Assembly: GCF_900142915.1 (NCBI RefSeq)
Contig: NZ_FRCM01000005.1
Coordinates: forward strand, 558,001 to 622,000
Direction of reading: 5' to 3'
DNA length: 64,000 bases
DNA from: Mucilaginibacter sp. OK098
GTDB taxonomy: Bacteria > Bacteroidota > Bacteroidia > Sphingobacteriales > Sphingobacteriaceae
Part shown: positions 19,106 through 28,401 of the stretch, piece after piece
How the letters are laid out: each line of letters starts with the position of its first letter
Numbering within the stretch: position 1 is the stretch's first letter
Program-made: the position numbers and the translations under genes
The notes under the pieces: generated by a model
Told to the model about the DNA's origin: nothing
The model's database searches: none
The model's input: the letters and a program-made list of their open reading frames with translations, nothing else

Positions 19106-19675
19106 ATGATATATAAACTTTATTGGGGTATAATGGCTCTTATTTATGCGCCTTTTTTCAAAAAGTTTTCGTTCCCATCTCATATTGGAGTGCCTATTTT
19201 TACTAAAGGGTTAAATAGAGTAATTATTGGTAAAAGAGTAAGGATACTTCCTGGCCTACGGATTGAAACGCATAATAATGGAACAATCACTTTCGAAAAA
19301 AACATTTCAATTGGGCAGAATTTTCATATAACCTCAGCTGATAATCTTATCATTGGGAGTAACACTACAATTTCTGGAAATGTTTTTATTACAAATATAG
19401 ATCATGATTATCAGGAAATAGGAAAACCTATACTTGATCAAAAATTAATTATTAGGGAAACAAGAATTGGAAGTAACTGTTTTATTGGTTATGGCGCAGC
19501 CATTCAAGCGGGGACAATTTTAGGTGAACAATGCATTGTGGGGGCGTCTTCAGTTGTGAGGGGTAAATTTCCTGAATATTCAGTTATTGTAGGTATTCCT
19601 GCAAAAGTGGTAAAAAGGTATGATGTTGTTACAAAAACATGGGTTAAAACTAATCCGGATGGAACATTTAAATGA
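19106..19675 (+). CDS. Left-handed beta-helix acyltransferase (maltose O-acetyltransferase/WcaF type)
   Basis: 189 residues with hexapeptide repeats of the form [LIV]-G-x-x-x-x: IGKRVRILPGL, IGQNFHI, IGSNTTISGNVFI, IGSNCFIGYGAAI, LGEQCIVGASS. NIDHDY carries the conserved catalytic His, and the GIPAKVVKRY tail is typical of sugar O-acetyltransferases. It probably acetylates a sugar of the polymer using acetyl-CoA. The next ATG overlaps its stop (ATGATG). Confidence 0.85.
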   Translation: MIYKLYWGIMALIYAPFFKKFSFPSHIGVPIFTKGLNRVIIGKRVRILPGLRIETHNNGTITFEKNISIGQNFHITSADNLIIGSNTTISGNVFITNIDHDYQEIGKPILDQKLIIRETRIGSNCFIGYGAAIQAGTILGEQCIVGASSVVRGKFPEYSVIVGIPAKVVKRYDVVTKTWVKTNPDGTFK

Positions 19676-20823
19676 TGCATAGAAAACTAAAGAACATTTT
19701 AATAACTGGTGGTGCGGGTTTCATAGGAAGTAATTTAGCTCTAAAGCTCCTTAAAAGAGGTTATAAAGTTACTGTTTTAGATAGTTTATCTCAACAAATA
19801 CATGGGGACAATCCTATACTTACATCCCCTTTATTTCAGTCAATAAAAGATAAAGTTATTTTTATTGAAGGAACTGTTACTTCAAAGAATGATTGGGAAA
19901 AAGCAATTCATGGTCAGGATGTGATTGTGCATTTTGCAGCCGAAACTGGTACAGGCCAATCTATGTATGAAATACAAAAATATGTAGATGTTAACATTAA
20001 CGGTACAGCAATAATGCTGGATATTTTAGCTAATCATCAGCACAGTATTAAAAAGGTTGTAGTTGCTTCATCTCGTTCTATCTATGGAGAGGGTAAATAC
20101 AAAAGTGTTGAAAATGGTATTGTTTACCCCAAGCATCGCACTGCTTTTTATATGGATGCCGGTGATTATGAAGTTAAATACCCCGGTTGTAAACAGGCAC
20201 TTGAACTAATTGCAACGGATGAAGAATCAAAGATACACCCTTCTTCTGTATATGGCATTACTAAACAGAATCAGGAACAGATGATTATGACGGTTTGCCC
20301 TACTTTAGGAATAGCTCCTGTAGCGTTTCGTTATCAGAACGTATATGGACCCGGACAGTCCTTAAAGAATCCATATACAGGAATATTATCAATATTTTCT
20401 ACTCAAATTAAAAATGGAAACCCGATTAATGTTTTTGAAGACGGAAAAGAAACAAGGGATTTCGTATATATTGACGATGTAGTTAGTGCAACTATCCTGG
20501 GCATAGAAAAGATTGAGGCAAACAATGACCTTTTTAACGTGGGATCCGGTGTCTCGACTAGTGTACTTGCTGTGGCTGAAGAACTTGTAAAAAATTATAA
20601 AAAAAATGTACCTATTAACATTACTGGTAATTATAGGCTAGGCGACATTAGGCACAATTTTGCTGACTTAACTAAAATTAGAAAAATATTAGAATTTGAA
20701 CCTGAAATCAGTTTTGAACAAGGAATAAAAAAATTCACAGAGTGGGTAAATACACAAGACGTTGAAAACGATAATTACGCCAGGTCAATTGAAGAAATGA
20801 AGTCCAGGGGCTTATATAAATAA
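19672..20823 (+). CDS. NAD-dependent sugar-nucleotide epimerase (dTDP-rhamnose 4-epimerase-like SDR)
   Basis: 383-residue extended SDR. GGAGFIGSN (about residues 13-21) binds NAD(P), LDSLSQQIHG after the second strand resembles the LxPQVHG segment of WbiB/dTDP-L-rhamnose 4-epimerases, and VYGITK gives the catalytic Tyr and Lys. An insert of ~40 residues before YGITK occurs in that family, where it often has a CPxC metal motif; here only one Cys (YPGCK) is present. A sugar-nucleotide epimerase or dehydratase role is safe; the substrate is inference. Confidence 0.8.
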   Translation: MMHRKLKNILITGGAGFIGSNLALKLLKRGYKVTVLDSLSQQIHGDNPILTSPLFQSIKDKVIFIEGTVTSKNDWEKAIHGQDVIVHFAAETGTGQSMYEIQKYVDVNINGTAIMLDILANHQHSIKKVVVASSRSIYGEGKYKSVENGIVYPKHRTAFYMDAGDYEVKYPGCKQALELIATDEESKIHPSSVYGITKQNQEQMIMTVCPTLGIAPVAFRYQNVYGPGQSLKNPYTGILSIFSTQIKNGNPINVFEDGKETRDFVYIDDVVSATILGIEKIEANNDLFNVGSGVSTSVLAVAEELVKNYKKNVPINITGNYRLGDIRHNFADLTKIRKILEFEPEISFEQGIKKFTEWVNTQDVENDNYARSIEEMKSRGLYK

Positions 20824-20829
20824 TAAAAA

Positions 20830-21849
20830 ATGACTTTAGACATCATAAACAAAACTATTTTGCTTATTGCTCCAAAATACTTCAATTATGAAAAGGAAAT
20901 TCAGAATGAATTAGAAAAGAGAGGAGCGGATGTATATTTTATAGATGACAGGATAAAAAACACTACGATAAACAAAGCGTTATTTCGTCTTAAAATTAAG
21001 ACACATTTATCGCAAACAAGAGTGTTTAATTATTTTAAAACGAATTTAGAGAAAGTTAAAAATAAAAAAATTGATTATTTAATAGCGATTATACCCGAAG
21101 GTTTTTCAAGGGATATAATTAAATATTATAAAGCAGAGCTGAAGGATACAATTTTTATTCTTTATATGTGGGATAGTATTGATAATAGACCCTACATAAT
21201 CGAAACTCTAAATCTATACGATAAAGCTTTTACATTTGATAAAAGCAATTCAGAGAAATATGGCTTAAAATTCAGACCATTATTTTACACAGAAGATTAT
21301 AGAAAATTGGGGGAGTCAAAACCTGATTTTAATGGTGCGAAATACGATCTTTCATTTATTGGTACCGCGCATTCAGATAGATATTCTGTTATAAAAAAAT
21401 TAATCGGCACATCTGCTAAGAAATTAAATACCTTTCTTTTTTTTTATTTACAACACCCTGTTTTAATTGTATATTATTATATGAATGACCCAATGTTCAG
21501 AAATATAAAAATAAAGGATATTTCTTTTAAAGGTTTGTTAAAGCACCAGGTATTATTGGTAATAAAAGATTCTGCTTGTATAATAGATATCAATCATCCG
21601 AAGCAAACCGGCTTAACGATTAGAACATTAGAAGTTCTTGGTGCAAAAAGAAAGCTTATTACCACAAATAGTGATATTTTAAGCTATGATTTTTATCATC
21701 CTGACAATATTTTTTTGATTAATAGGGAAAATCCAATTTTTGATGATTCCTTTTTAGCAAAGCCTTACAAGGAATTAAGTGAATCTATATATAATAAATA
21801 TTCAATTTCAACATGGGTTGATGAAATCTTATCAATAAACAATAAATGA
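20830..21849 (+). CDS. CgeB-like putative glycosyltransferase
   Basis: 339 residues. The N-terminal half starts KTILLIAPKYFNYEKEIQNELEKRG, a GT-B-like Rossmann start, and the middle has LYMWDSIDN and KYDLSFIGTAHSDRYSVI, which recur in CgeB/DUF3880-like proteins of LPS and capsule clusters. The C-terminal half has GLTIRTLEVLGAKRKLITTN, which aligns in position with the GT-B donor-binding helix. No signal peptide. The next gene overlaps by four bases. Glycosyl transfer is likely; the sugar is unknown. Confidence 0.65.
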   Translation: MTLDIINKTILLIAPKYFNYEKEIQNELEKRGADVYFIDDRIKNTTINKALFRLKIKTHLSQTRVFNYFKTNLEKVKNKKIDYLIAIIPEGFSRDIIKYYKAELKDTIFILYMWDSIDNRPYIIETLNLYDKAFTFDKSNSEKYGLKFRPLFYTEDYRKLGESKPDFNGAKYDLSFIGTAHSDRYSVIKKLIGTSAKKLNTFLFFYLQHPVLIVYYYMNDPMFRNIKIKDISFKGLLKHQVLLVIKDSACIIDINHPKQTGLTIRTLEVLGAKRKLITTNSDILSYDFYHPDNIFLINRENPIFDDSFLAKPYKELSESIYNKYSISTWVDEILSINNK

Positions 21850-22745
21850 GTTTAGCTATTACGGGATTTTCAGGATTTGTAGGAAAGAATTTAGTTAATT
21901 ACATGAATGAATTGCACATTAATGTATGTTTGTTTAGCCGAAATGACCTCCAAAATATAACTATTGATCAAAACATCAGTACTATCCTCCACCTTGCAGG
22001 TAAAGCTCATGATTTGAAAAAAACCTCTAATCCGGATGAGTATTACCAGGTAAACTATGAACTTACGAAGAAACTTTATGATGCTTTTCTAAAATCGAAT
22101 GCTAAAAATTTTATTTTTATAAGCTCTGTAAAAGCAGTTGCTGATGAGGTACATGAAATTTTAACTGAAGATGTTGAACCTAACCCTCAAACCCATTATG
22201 GCAAATCAAAATTAATAGCCGAACAATATATTCAAAACCAACCTTTGCCTGCTGGTAAAGAGTATTATATACTTAGGCCCTGCATGATTCACGGCCCAGG
22301 AAACAAAGGTAATTTGAACCTATTATTCAAATTAGTAAAAAAAGGTATACCATATCCCCTGGCGGGATTTAATAATAAGCGCTCATTTCTAAGTGTTGAA
22401 AATTTATGCTTCATTATAAAAGAAATCGTAGAACGTGAGGATATTCCAGGAGGAATTTATCACGTATCCGATGATGAGGCCTTGTCAACAAATGAGGTTG
22501 TATCTATTCTGGCCTCTTCATTAAATGTAAAACCCAGGCTATGGAAAATACCCCCATCATTTATAAGGTTTTTTGCCCAAGCCGGTGATAGGTTTCATCT
22601 GCCTTTAACAACTGAACGTTTGAATAAACTTACAGAAAACTATGTGGTAAGCAATCAAAAAATTAAGCGAACCCTTAATAAAGAATTTCCAATCTCCGCT
22701 GTTAGTGGATTAATAACTACCGCCAACTCATTTAATAAAGATTGA
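21846..22745 (+). CDS. SDR 4-reductase/epimerase for 6-deoxy-HexNAc (WbpV/WreQ-like)
   Basis: 299-residue extended SDR with GFSGFVGKN at about residues 7-15, LHLAGKAHD, ISSVKAV and the catalytic YGKSK. The GKAHDLKK and GKSKLIAEQYI segments are characteristic of the SDR group that reduces the 4-keto-6-deoxy sugar made by WbpM-type dehydratases, giving UDP-QuiNAc or UDP-FucNAc. The WecA-like transferase and the WbpM-like dehydratase are the next two genes, which strongly supports this pathway. Its ATG overlaps the previous stop. Product stereochemistry is inferred only. Confidence 0.75.
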   Translation: MSLAITGFSGFVGKNLVNYMNELHINVCLFSRNDLQNITIDQNISTILHLAGKAHDLKKTSNPDEYYQVNYELTKKLYDAFLKSNAKNFIFISSVKAVADEVHEILTEDVEPNPQTHYGKSKLIAEQYIQNQPLPAGKEYYILRPCMIHGPGNKGNLNLLFKLVKKGIPYPLAGFNNKRSFLSVENLCFIIKEIVEREDIPGGIYHVSDDEALSTNEVVSILASSLNVKPRLWKIPPSFIRFFAQAGDRFHLPLTTERLNKLTENYVVSNQKIKRTLNKEFPISAVSGLITTANSFNKD

Positions 22746-22932
22746 TCTTCACAATAAGTTAGCATCAATATTCTTACCAATCAAAAAACCGTTAAAAATG
22801 TTGAAAACTAGTTTGTTCTACTTGTTCTCTTATTAATTACTGATTTTCTTATTACTAATAGTTAAGCAAAATCATAATATCAATCCTTATTCGTTATACG
22901 ATATTATTTGCTGCTAATTGATTTATTAAACT

Positions 22933-22940
22933 TAATTTTG
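22933..22940 (+). promoter_or_regulatory. Candidate -7 box (TAATTTTG) before the WecA-like gene
   Basis: Exact TAnnTTTG match 24 bases before the start codon in a 219-bp gap. A TTTG lies 22 bases upstream (22907-22910), close to the 19-21-bp spacing expected for a -33 box. Confidence 0.5.
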
Positions 22941-22964
22941 CAGCTCTGATTTTTTAACTCTTGC

Positions 22965-23936
22965 ATGAACATACTTCTGCTTCTACTTTTTTTTCTGATA
23001 TTATTCGGTATTGAGATAGTTTATTTCCAAATAGCCGACAAATACAATATCATTGATCACCCAAATCACCGTAGTTCTCATACTGATGTAACAATAAGGG
23101 GCGGAGGTATAATTTTTAGTATTGCATTGTTATTGGGCCCCCTATACTTTGGCTGGGAGTACAAGTTTTTTCTTGCAGGACTCTGCTTAATCACCTTAAT
23201 CAGTTTTATTGACGATGTTAGGCATATAAAAAAAAGAGTTAGGATAGTTTTCCATTTAATGGCAGTTGCTTTGTTATTCCAGCAGTTGCACGTTTACGAT
23301 CTGCCATTTTATTGGATAATTGGGGGATTTGTTTTATTTATCGGAACCATAAACGCTGTTAATTTTATGGATGGAATTAACGGCATTACTGGTGGTTACA
23401 GCCTGGTAACACTACTTACCTTGTGTTATATTAATAGTAGTGTAATTTTATTTACAGATGAAAAGCTTCTTGTAATAAGTGTTATTTCAGTATTGGTTTT
23501 TAATTTTTTCAATTTCAGAATTAAAGCTAAGTGTTTTGCCGGTGATGTGGGTAGTGTGAGTATTGCTTTTATTATGCTTTTTTTTCTTTTACAATTAATT
23601 ATTAAAACAAATGATCTCAATTATCTGTTGTTGCTGTTAATTTATGGCTTGGATTCATCCACAACAATTATATTCAGGATTTTAAGAAAAGAAAATGTCA
23701 CCGAGGCGCACAGAACTCATTTGTATCAATTTTTGGTGAATGAAAAAAAGGCTTCACATTTAATGGTTGCTGCATTGTATATGGTTGTGCAGGGAGTAAT
23801 AAATGTTATATTGATATGCTTTTTATCAAAATCTCCGGTAAGCTTTGCTTTGGCAATGGTTACAGCAACTTTAATATTTGTTTTAATTCGCTTAAAACTT
23901 GAGGGAAAACGCAGGCTTTTGAATATTGAAGAGTAG
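22965..23936 (+). CDS. WecA/MraY-family polyprenyl-phosphate sugar-1-phosphate transferase
   Basis: 323-residue membrane protein with about ten TM helices. D83-D84 (FIDDVRHIKKRVR) is the Asp pair, NFMDGINGITGG at 133-144 is the family motif, and EAHRTHLYQ near the C-terminus matches the cytoplasmic His-rich loop. The enzyme transfers a HexNAc-1-phosphate from UDP to undecaprenyl phosphate, starting a repeat unit. Its position between an SDR reductase and a WbpM-like dehydratase resembles WbpL/WreU, which use UDP-FucNAc or UDP-QuiNAc. A second initiating enzyme of another family is at 53628. Confidence 0.88.
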   Translation: MNILLLLLFFLILFGIEIVYFQIADKYNIIDHPNHRSSHTDVTIRGGGIIFSIALLLGPLYFGWEYKFFLAGLCLITLISFIDDVRHIKKRVRIVFHLMAVALLFQQLHVYDLPFYWIIGGFVLFIGTINAVNFMDGINGITGGYSLVTLLTLCYINSSVILFTDEKLLVISVISVLVFNFFNFRIKAKCFAGDVGSVSIAFIMLFFLLQLIIKTNDLNYLLLLLIYGLDSSTTIIFRILRKENVTEAHRTHLYQFLVNEKKASHLMVAALYMVVQGVINVILICFLSKSPVSFALAMVTATLIFVLIRLKLEGKRRLLNIEE

Positions 23937-23975
23937 TTTTATTTCAATTAATATACGAATACTGTATAAGTTGAT

Positions 23976-23983
23976 TACTTTTG
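23976..23983 (+). promoter_or_regulatory. Candidate -7 box (TACTTTTG)
   Basis: Exact TAnnTTTG match in the 164-bp gap before the WbpM-like gene. No -33 box recognised; it would imply a leader of about 110 bases. Confidence 0.35.
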
Positions 23984-24100
23984 TCACAATCTAAATCTGG
24001 CCTATTTAATCAATTGTATTGATATAGTGGCTCATTTGATAAGTTGGACTAACCTATTAATGACTTTATTTTAAGTAATTTGTAGTTTTATATTTTTACC

Positions 24101-26056
24101 ATGAATTCTTCTACCCTGTTCAGGCAAATAAATATAGTACCCCGCTGGATTATTTTCATACTTGATTTATTAATCAGCTTTTTATCTTTAGGAATAGCCT
24201 ATTCAATAAAATACAATTTCAATATCACTCTCATAAATTATGTTGAATTTAGTAGAAATACTTTAATAGAGCTGGTAATAAGCACAATAGTTTTTTTTAC
24301 AGTAAAAACTTATGCCGGTATAATAAGGTACACCAGCGCACAAGATTCTTTTAGAATTTTAATGGCGGTGATAATAAGCAATGGTGCTTTTTTTTTAATG
24401 AACATTGTTTCTGTAGCATTTTCCAAGCCTGTTTTTATATCTAACACCATCCTGGTTGTTAATAGCTTAACCTGCTTTTTATTGATGGTTATTTACAGAG
24501 TGTTGATAAAATATATTTTTGTTTATATTAAGAATTTAAAATTAGACAAGAAAAGAATTATTATTTATGGTGCAGGTGAGGCGGGCGTAGCTACAAAAAG
24601 AACTTTTGATCACGATTATAAAGTCAATAAAAACATTGTTGCATTTGTTGACGATGACCAAAGAAAAGTTGGAAAAACAATTGATGGGATTAAGATATTA
24701 GATGCTAAAGATTTGTTAACACTGATAGAGGAACATGAACTGGATGAGATCATTTTTGCCTCTTATACTATACTTCCTGAGGTTAAAAACAACATTGTAG
24801 ATATTTGCCTTGAAAACGACATTAAGGTACTGAGTATTCCTCCACATGATGTTTGGCCAAGTGGAAAATTACAGCCTATCCAGATTCAGAAAATTAATAT
24901 CGAAGATCTTTTAAATAGGAAATCTATTGAGATTGATATTGCAGGCATTCAAAAGGAGTTAAAAGGAAAAAGGATACTAATAACGGGAGCTGCCGGCTCA
25001 ATAGGCAGTGAAATCGTCAGGCAGTTATTGAAATTAGATACAGGATTGATCATTATGTGCGATCAGTCTGAAACTGCTCTTCATCATTTGTACCTGGAAA
25101 TTGAGGAAACACATACTGATTCAAACTTTCATGCGTTTATTGGTGATGTTAGGGATGAAAAAAGAATGCAGCATCTGTTTGAAACTTATAAACCCCACTA
25201 CGTGTATCATGCTGCAGCTTATAAGCACGTTCCAATGATGGAAGATAATGCAGCTGAAGCAGTAAAAACCAACGTTTTAGGTACCAAAACCATTGCAGAC
25301 CTTGCTGTGAAATTTGGTGTGCGAAAATTTGTAATGATATCTACAGATAAGGCTGTAAACCCAACAAATGTAATGGGGGCCTCAAAAAGAATTGCCGAAA
25401 TTTATGTGCAATCTTTAAATAAGTCGTTAAGCAATAAAGATTTTGCCTTTAGTAACGGTTTAAGTCATTTAAATAGTACAAGGGCAAATACCAGGTTTAT
25501 TACAACACGTTTTGGTAATGTACTGGGATCAAATGGCTCAGTTATCCCAAGATTTAAACAACAAATAGAAAAGGGGGGCCCCGTTACAGTTACTCATCCG
25601 GAAATAACCAGATATTTTATGACCATCCCTGAAGCCTGCAGATTGGTTTTGGAGGCCGGCTGTATGGGTGAAGGAGGTGAGATCTATATTTTTGATATGG
25701 GTAAATCTGTAAAAATTATTGAGCTGGCCAAAACAATGATCCGTTTAGCGGGTTTAGTGCCTAATCATGATATAAAAATTGAATATACAGGATTACGGCC
25801 GGGGGAAAAGCTATTTGAAGAACTGCTGAATGATAATGAAAACACTATGCCTACTCATCATGAAAAAATTATGATAGGCAAGGTGCGCGAATACCTTTTT
25901 AATGAAATTGAAAGACAGATATATGACCTGATTCATCACGCAAAAAACAATGACGATCAGCAGGTTGTAATGTCAATGAAACAAATTGTACACGAATTTA
26001 AAAGTAAGAATTCGGTTTTCGAGGAGTTAGACCTTATACCTAAAGCTATTTTATGA
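24101..26056 (+). CDS. WbpM/CapD-like UDP-HexNAc 4,6-dehydratase, membrane-anchored
   Basis: 651 residues. Four TM helices (about 15-145) lead into a CoA-binding-like domain with GAGEAG at 157-162, then the catalytic SDR domain with GAAGSIG at 296-302. STDKAVNPTNVMGASK shows Met in place of the usual catalytic Tyr, the known S-M-K arrangement of WbpM-type enzymes. The reaction is UDP-GlcNAc to UDP-4-keto-6-deoxy-GlcNAc, a precursor of QuiNAc and FucNAc. The next gene overlaps its stop by four bases. Confidence 0.92.
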   Translation: MNSSTLFRQINIVPRWIIFILDLLISFLSLGIAYSIKYNFNITLINYVEFSRNTLIELVISTIVFFTVKTYAGIIRYTSAQDSFRILMAVIISNGAFFLMNIVSVAFSKPVFISNTILVVNSLTCFLLMVIYRVLIKYIFVYIKNLKLDKKRIIIYGAGEAGVATKRTFDHDYKVNKNIVAFVDDDQRKVGKTIDGIKILDAKDLLTLIEEHELDEIIFASYTILPEVKNNIVDICLENDIKVLSIPPHDVWPSGKLQPIQIQKINIEDLLNRKSIEIDIAGIQKELKGKRILITGAAGSIGSEIVRQLLKLDTGLIIMCDQSETALHHLYLEIEETHTDSNFHAFIGDVRDEKRMQHLFETYKPHYVYHAAAYKHVPMMEDNAAEAVKTNVLGTKTIADLAVKFGVRKFVMISTDKAVNPTNVMGASKRIAEIYVQSLNKSLSNKDFAFSNGLSHLNSTRANTRFITTRFGNVLGSNGSVIPRFKQQIEKGGPVTVTHPEITRYFMTIPEACRLVLEAGCMGEGGEIYIFDMGKSVKIIELAKTMIRLAGLVPNHDIKIEYTGLRPGEKLFEELLNDNENTMPTHHEKIMIGKVREYLFNEIERQIYDLIHHAKNNDDQQVVMSMKQIVHEFKSKNSVFEELDLIPKAIL

Positions 26057-26694
26057 TTAAAAAATTCCTTTTACTCATCGCTCTTTTTTTTATCACCGCA
26101 TGCAATAAAAATGTTAGTAATGAGGTGGTGGTTTATCATAATGATTTTGAGACAAATGACCTGTCAAATATTACTAATGGAATAATAAGTACTTATAACA
26201 ACTCTGCAGTACTAGGTCAGTATAACAATGGCAATTTTATATTGACGCTTAATAATTTGCCTAAACATGATCTTATTACTATAACTTTTGATCTGTATAT
26301 TCATGATAGCTGGGATGGTAATAAGAAAGCGCCTGATGGGCCTGACATCTGGGAGATGTTTGTAAACGGCGATCCTTTTATATATACAACATTCTCAAAT
26401 GCGTCATGTACAGCACCAGACTTTTGCTCTCCCCAGTCGTATCCTGCTGACTACCCCAATGATTATAATAATCCCCGGAGTGGTGCGTACCGAACTGATT
26501 TACCGGGTGTGTGCAGCTGGAAAAACGACCCTAATGGGACATCATTGTATAAAATATCGAAAACTTTCAGAAATTCGGATTCAAAATTAGTGTTGCAGTG
26601 CGTGGACAAATTAGTTCAGACTAATGCTATAGATCCAAAGTGCGATGAGAGCTGGTCTGTGGATAATATCAATGTTAAAGCTATTACTTTATGA
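26053..26694 (+). CDS. Cysteine-rich surface lipoprotein of unknown function
   Basis: 213 residues with a lipoprotein signal (FFITAC, lipid-anchored Cys17). The mature part reads like a jelly-roll: NDFETNDLSNI, NGNFILTLNNLPKHDLITITFDLYI, then a Trp/Pro/Asp-rich middle and a final WSVDNINVKAI. Five further cysteines lie in the second half and could form disulfides. The gene overlaps the WbpM-like gene upstream and the Wzi-like gene downstream by four bases each, so it is probably translated with the capsule machinery. A glycan-binding role is a guess. Confidence 0.6.
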   Translation: MIKKFLLLIALFFITACNKNVSNEVVVYHNDFETNDLSNITNGIISTYNNSAVLGQYNNGNFILTLNNLPKHDLITITFDLYIHDSWDGNKKAPDGPDIWEMFVNGDPFIYTTFSNASCTAPDFCSPQSYPADYPNDYNNPRSGAYRTDLPGVCSWKNDPNGTSLYKISKTFRNSDSKLVLQCVDKLVQTNAIDPKCDESWSVDNINVKAITL

Positions 26695-28388
26695 AGATCC
26701 TGAAGCTTTCCTTTATTTGTGCATTAGTTACGCTTGTACAATTTGGTTTACACGCCCAAACCTTACCCGTAGGCACAACGGCATTGGAAGATTATTACAG
26801 GCGGGCACAGTTGCTTGGCATTGCTGATTCAAGTGTTTCTTTTACTGTCCGTCCGATTTTTCCCAATTATATTAATAAGAAGGCAGATGTATTTTACCCG
26901 GATAGTACTATGCCAAAGTACAATACATTGGGTGCAAATCGCTTGTGGAAGAACAAGGGCAAAAGCGATCTTAAAATAAGCTATTTACCTTTAAGCCTTC
27001 AAACGCAATTTAACTCAGACCACCCCTATGGATGGAATGATGGCGCTATGATACCTGCCAAAGGTTTACAAACGGTACTAAGCGGGGGGATTTTTGCGCA
27101 ATACGGACTTTTGACCATTCAGTTAAAGCCTGAATTACTTTTAGCCCAAAATTCCGATTTTGAAAATCTTAATAAAAATAGCTATGATGTAATTTTTGCC
27201 CGCTATTACGACATCTATAATAATATTGATTTACCTGTACAGTTTGGAAAAGGTGCATATAATAAATTATATGGTGGACAAAGCAGTATCCGTTTAAATT
27301 ATAAATCCCTTTCATTTGGGTTATCAACCGAGAATTTATGGTGGGGTCCGGGTATAAGAAACTCATTATTAATGAGTAACACTGCTCCAGGCTTTCTGCA
27401 CTTTACCTTTAATACTTTACGCCCTGTACAAACACCCATAGGCTCGTTCGAATGGCAATTGATTGGTGGCAAACTGAGCAATTCAGGATTTGCCCCGCTT
27501 ACGCCTGATCATAGCTATTTCGGTACTGATCTTTATGTACCCAAACCTAATGATTGGAGGTATTTGGCCGGGATAGTTTTTACATGGCAGCCAAAATGGA
27601 TTCCAGGCTTGTTTTTAGGATTTGACCAGAGTTCACAAACGTATGGAAAAGATTTAAGTGGGATAAGAGATTACCTGCCACTTTTTGCACCGGTAAAAAA
27701 GGTAAGCGCCCCAGACGATCCAATTAATAAGCAGGATCAAAGAAGCTCGTTATTTATGCGCTGGCTATGGACACAGGAACACGCTGAGATTTATTTTGAA
27801 CTTGGACACAATAATTATTCGGGCGACTTAACACAAGCATTATTAACACCAGAATATTCACGTGCATACATTTTTGGAATAAGAAAGCTTATGCCATTTA
27901 ATACAGCCCGTAATGAAAATATAATGATTAGTGTGGAGGTAACCCAACTCCAGGAGAATAATATTGATAAAATTAAGGCAGGAGATGAGTGGTATACAAG
28001 CAAGGCTATAAGACAGGGATATACAAATATGGGTGAGGTTTTAGGTGCGGGCATTGGTCCTGGAGCAAATTTACAATCAGTAGATGTGAGTTGGGTAAAG
28101 GGACTGAAAAAGATAGGCTTGCAATTTGAGCGCTATATTCACAATAACGATTTTTACTATTACGCGTACTATGATAGCTACGATTTTAGAAGGCATTGGG
28201 TAGATTTGAGTATAGCTGCTAATTATGAGTGGGATTTTAAAAATTTAATATTCAATGCTAAGATCCAGGGTATAAAATCTTTAAATTATCAATGGTACCT
28301 AAAGCAAAATCCTGGTGATCCATATTTTGTAAATGGAGCTAATGCGTTTAATTTACAGATACAGGCGGGTATTACGTATAGGTTTTAA
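26691..28388 (+). CDS. Wzi-like capsule assembly outer-membrane protein (copy 1)
   Basis: 565 residues with a signal peptide ending near HAQ. The mature N-terminus (TLPVGTTALEDYYRRAQLLG) and the sequence of amphipathic strands fit the Wzi/capsule assembly family of beta-barrels. YNKLYGGQSSIRLNYKSLSFGLSTENLWWGPGIRNSLL is a core motif of that family. Such proteins help attach or organise capsule at the cell surface. It overlaps the lipoprotein gene by four bases and is followed 13 bases later by a paralog with the same architecture. Confidence 0.85.
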   Translation: MKILKLSFICALVTLVQFGLHAQTLPVGTTALEDYYRRAQLLGIADSSVSFTVRPIFPNYINKKADVFYPDSTMPKYNTLGANRLWKNKGKSDLKISYLPLSLQTQFNSDHPYGWNDGAMIPAKGLQTVLSGGIFAQYGLLTIQLKPELLLAQNSDFENLNKNSYDVIFARYYDIYNNIDLPVQFGKGAYNKLYGGQSSIRLNYKSLSFGLSTENLWWGPGIRNSLLMSNTAPGFLHFTFNTLRPVQTPIGSFEWQLIGGKLSNSGFAPLTPDHSYFGTDLYVPKPNDWRYLAGIVFTWQPKWIPGLFLGFDQSSQTYGKDLSGIRDYLPLFAPVKKVSAPDDPINKQDQRSSLFMRWLWTQEHAEIYFELGHNNYSGDLTQALLTPEYSRAYIFGIRKLMPFNTARNENIMISVEVTQLQENNIDKIKAGDEWYTSKAIRQGYTNMGEVLGAGIGPGANLQSVDVSWVKGLKKIGLQFERYIHNNDFYYYAYYDSYDFRRHWVDLSIAANYEWDFKNLIFNAKIQGIKSLNYQWYLKQNPGDPYFVNGANAFNLQIQAGITYRF

Positions 28389-28401
28389 CGACTATAGCTA
28401 A

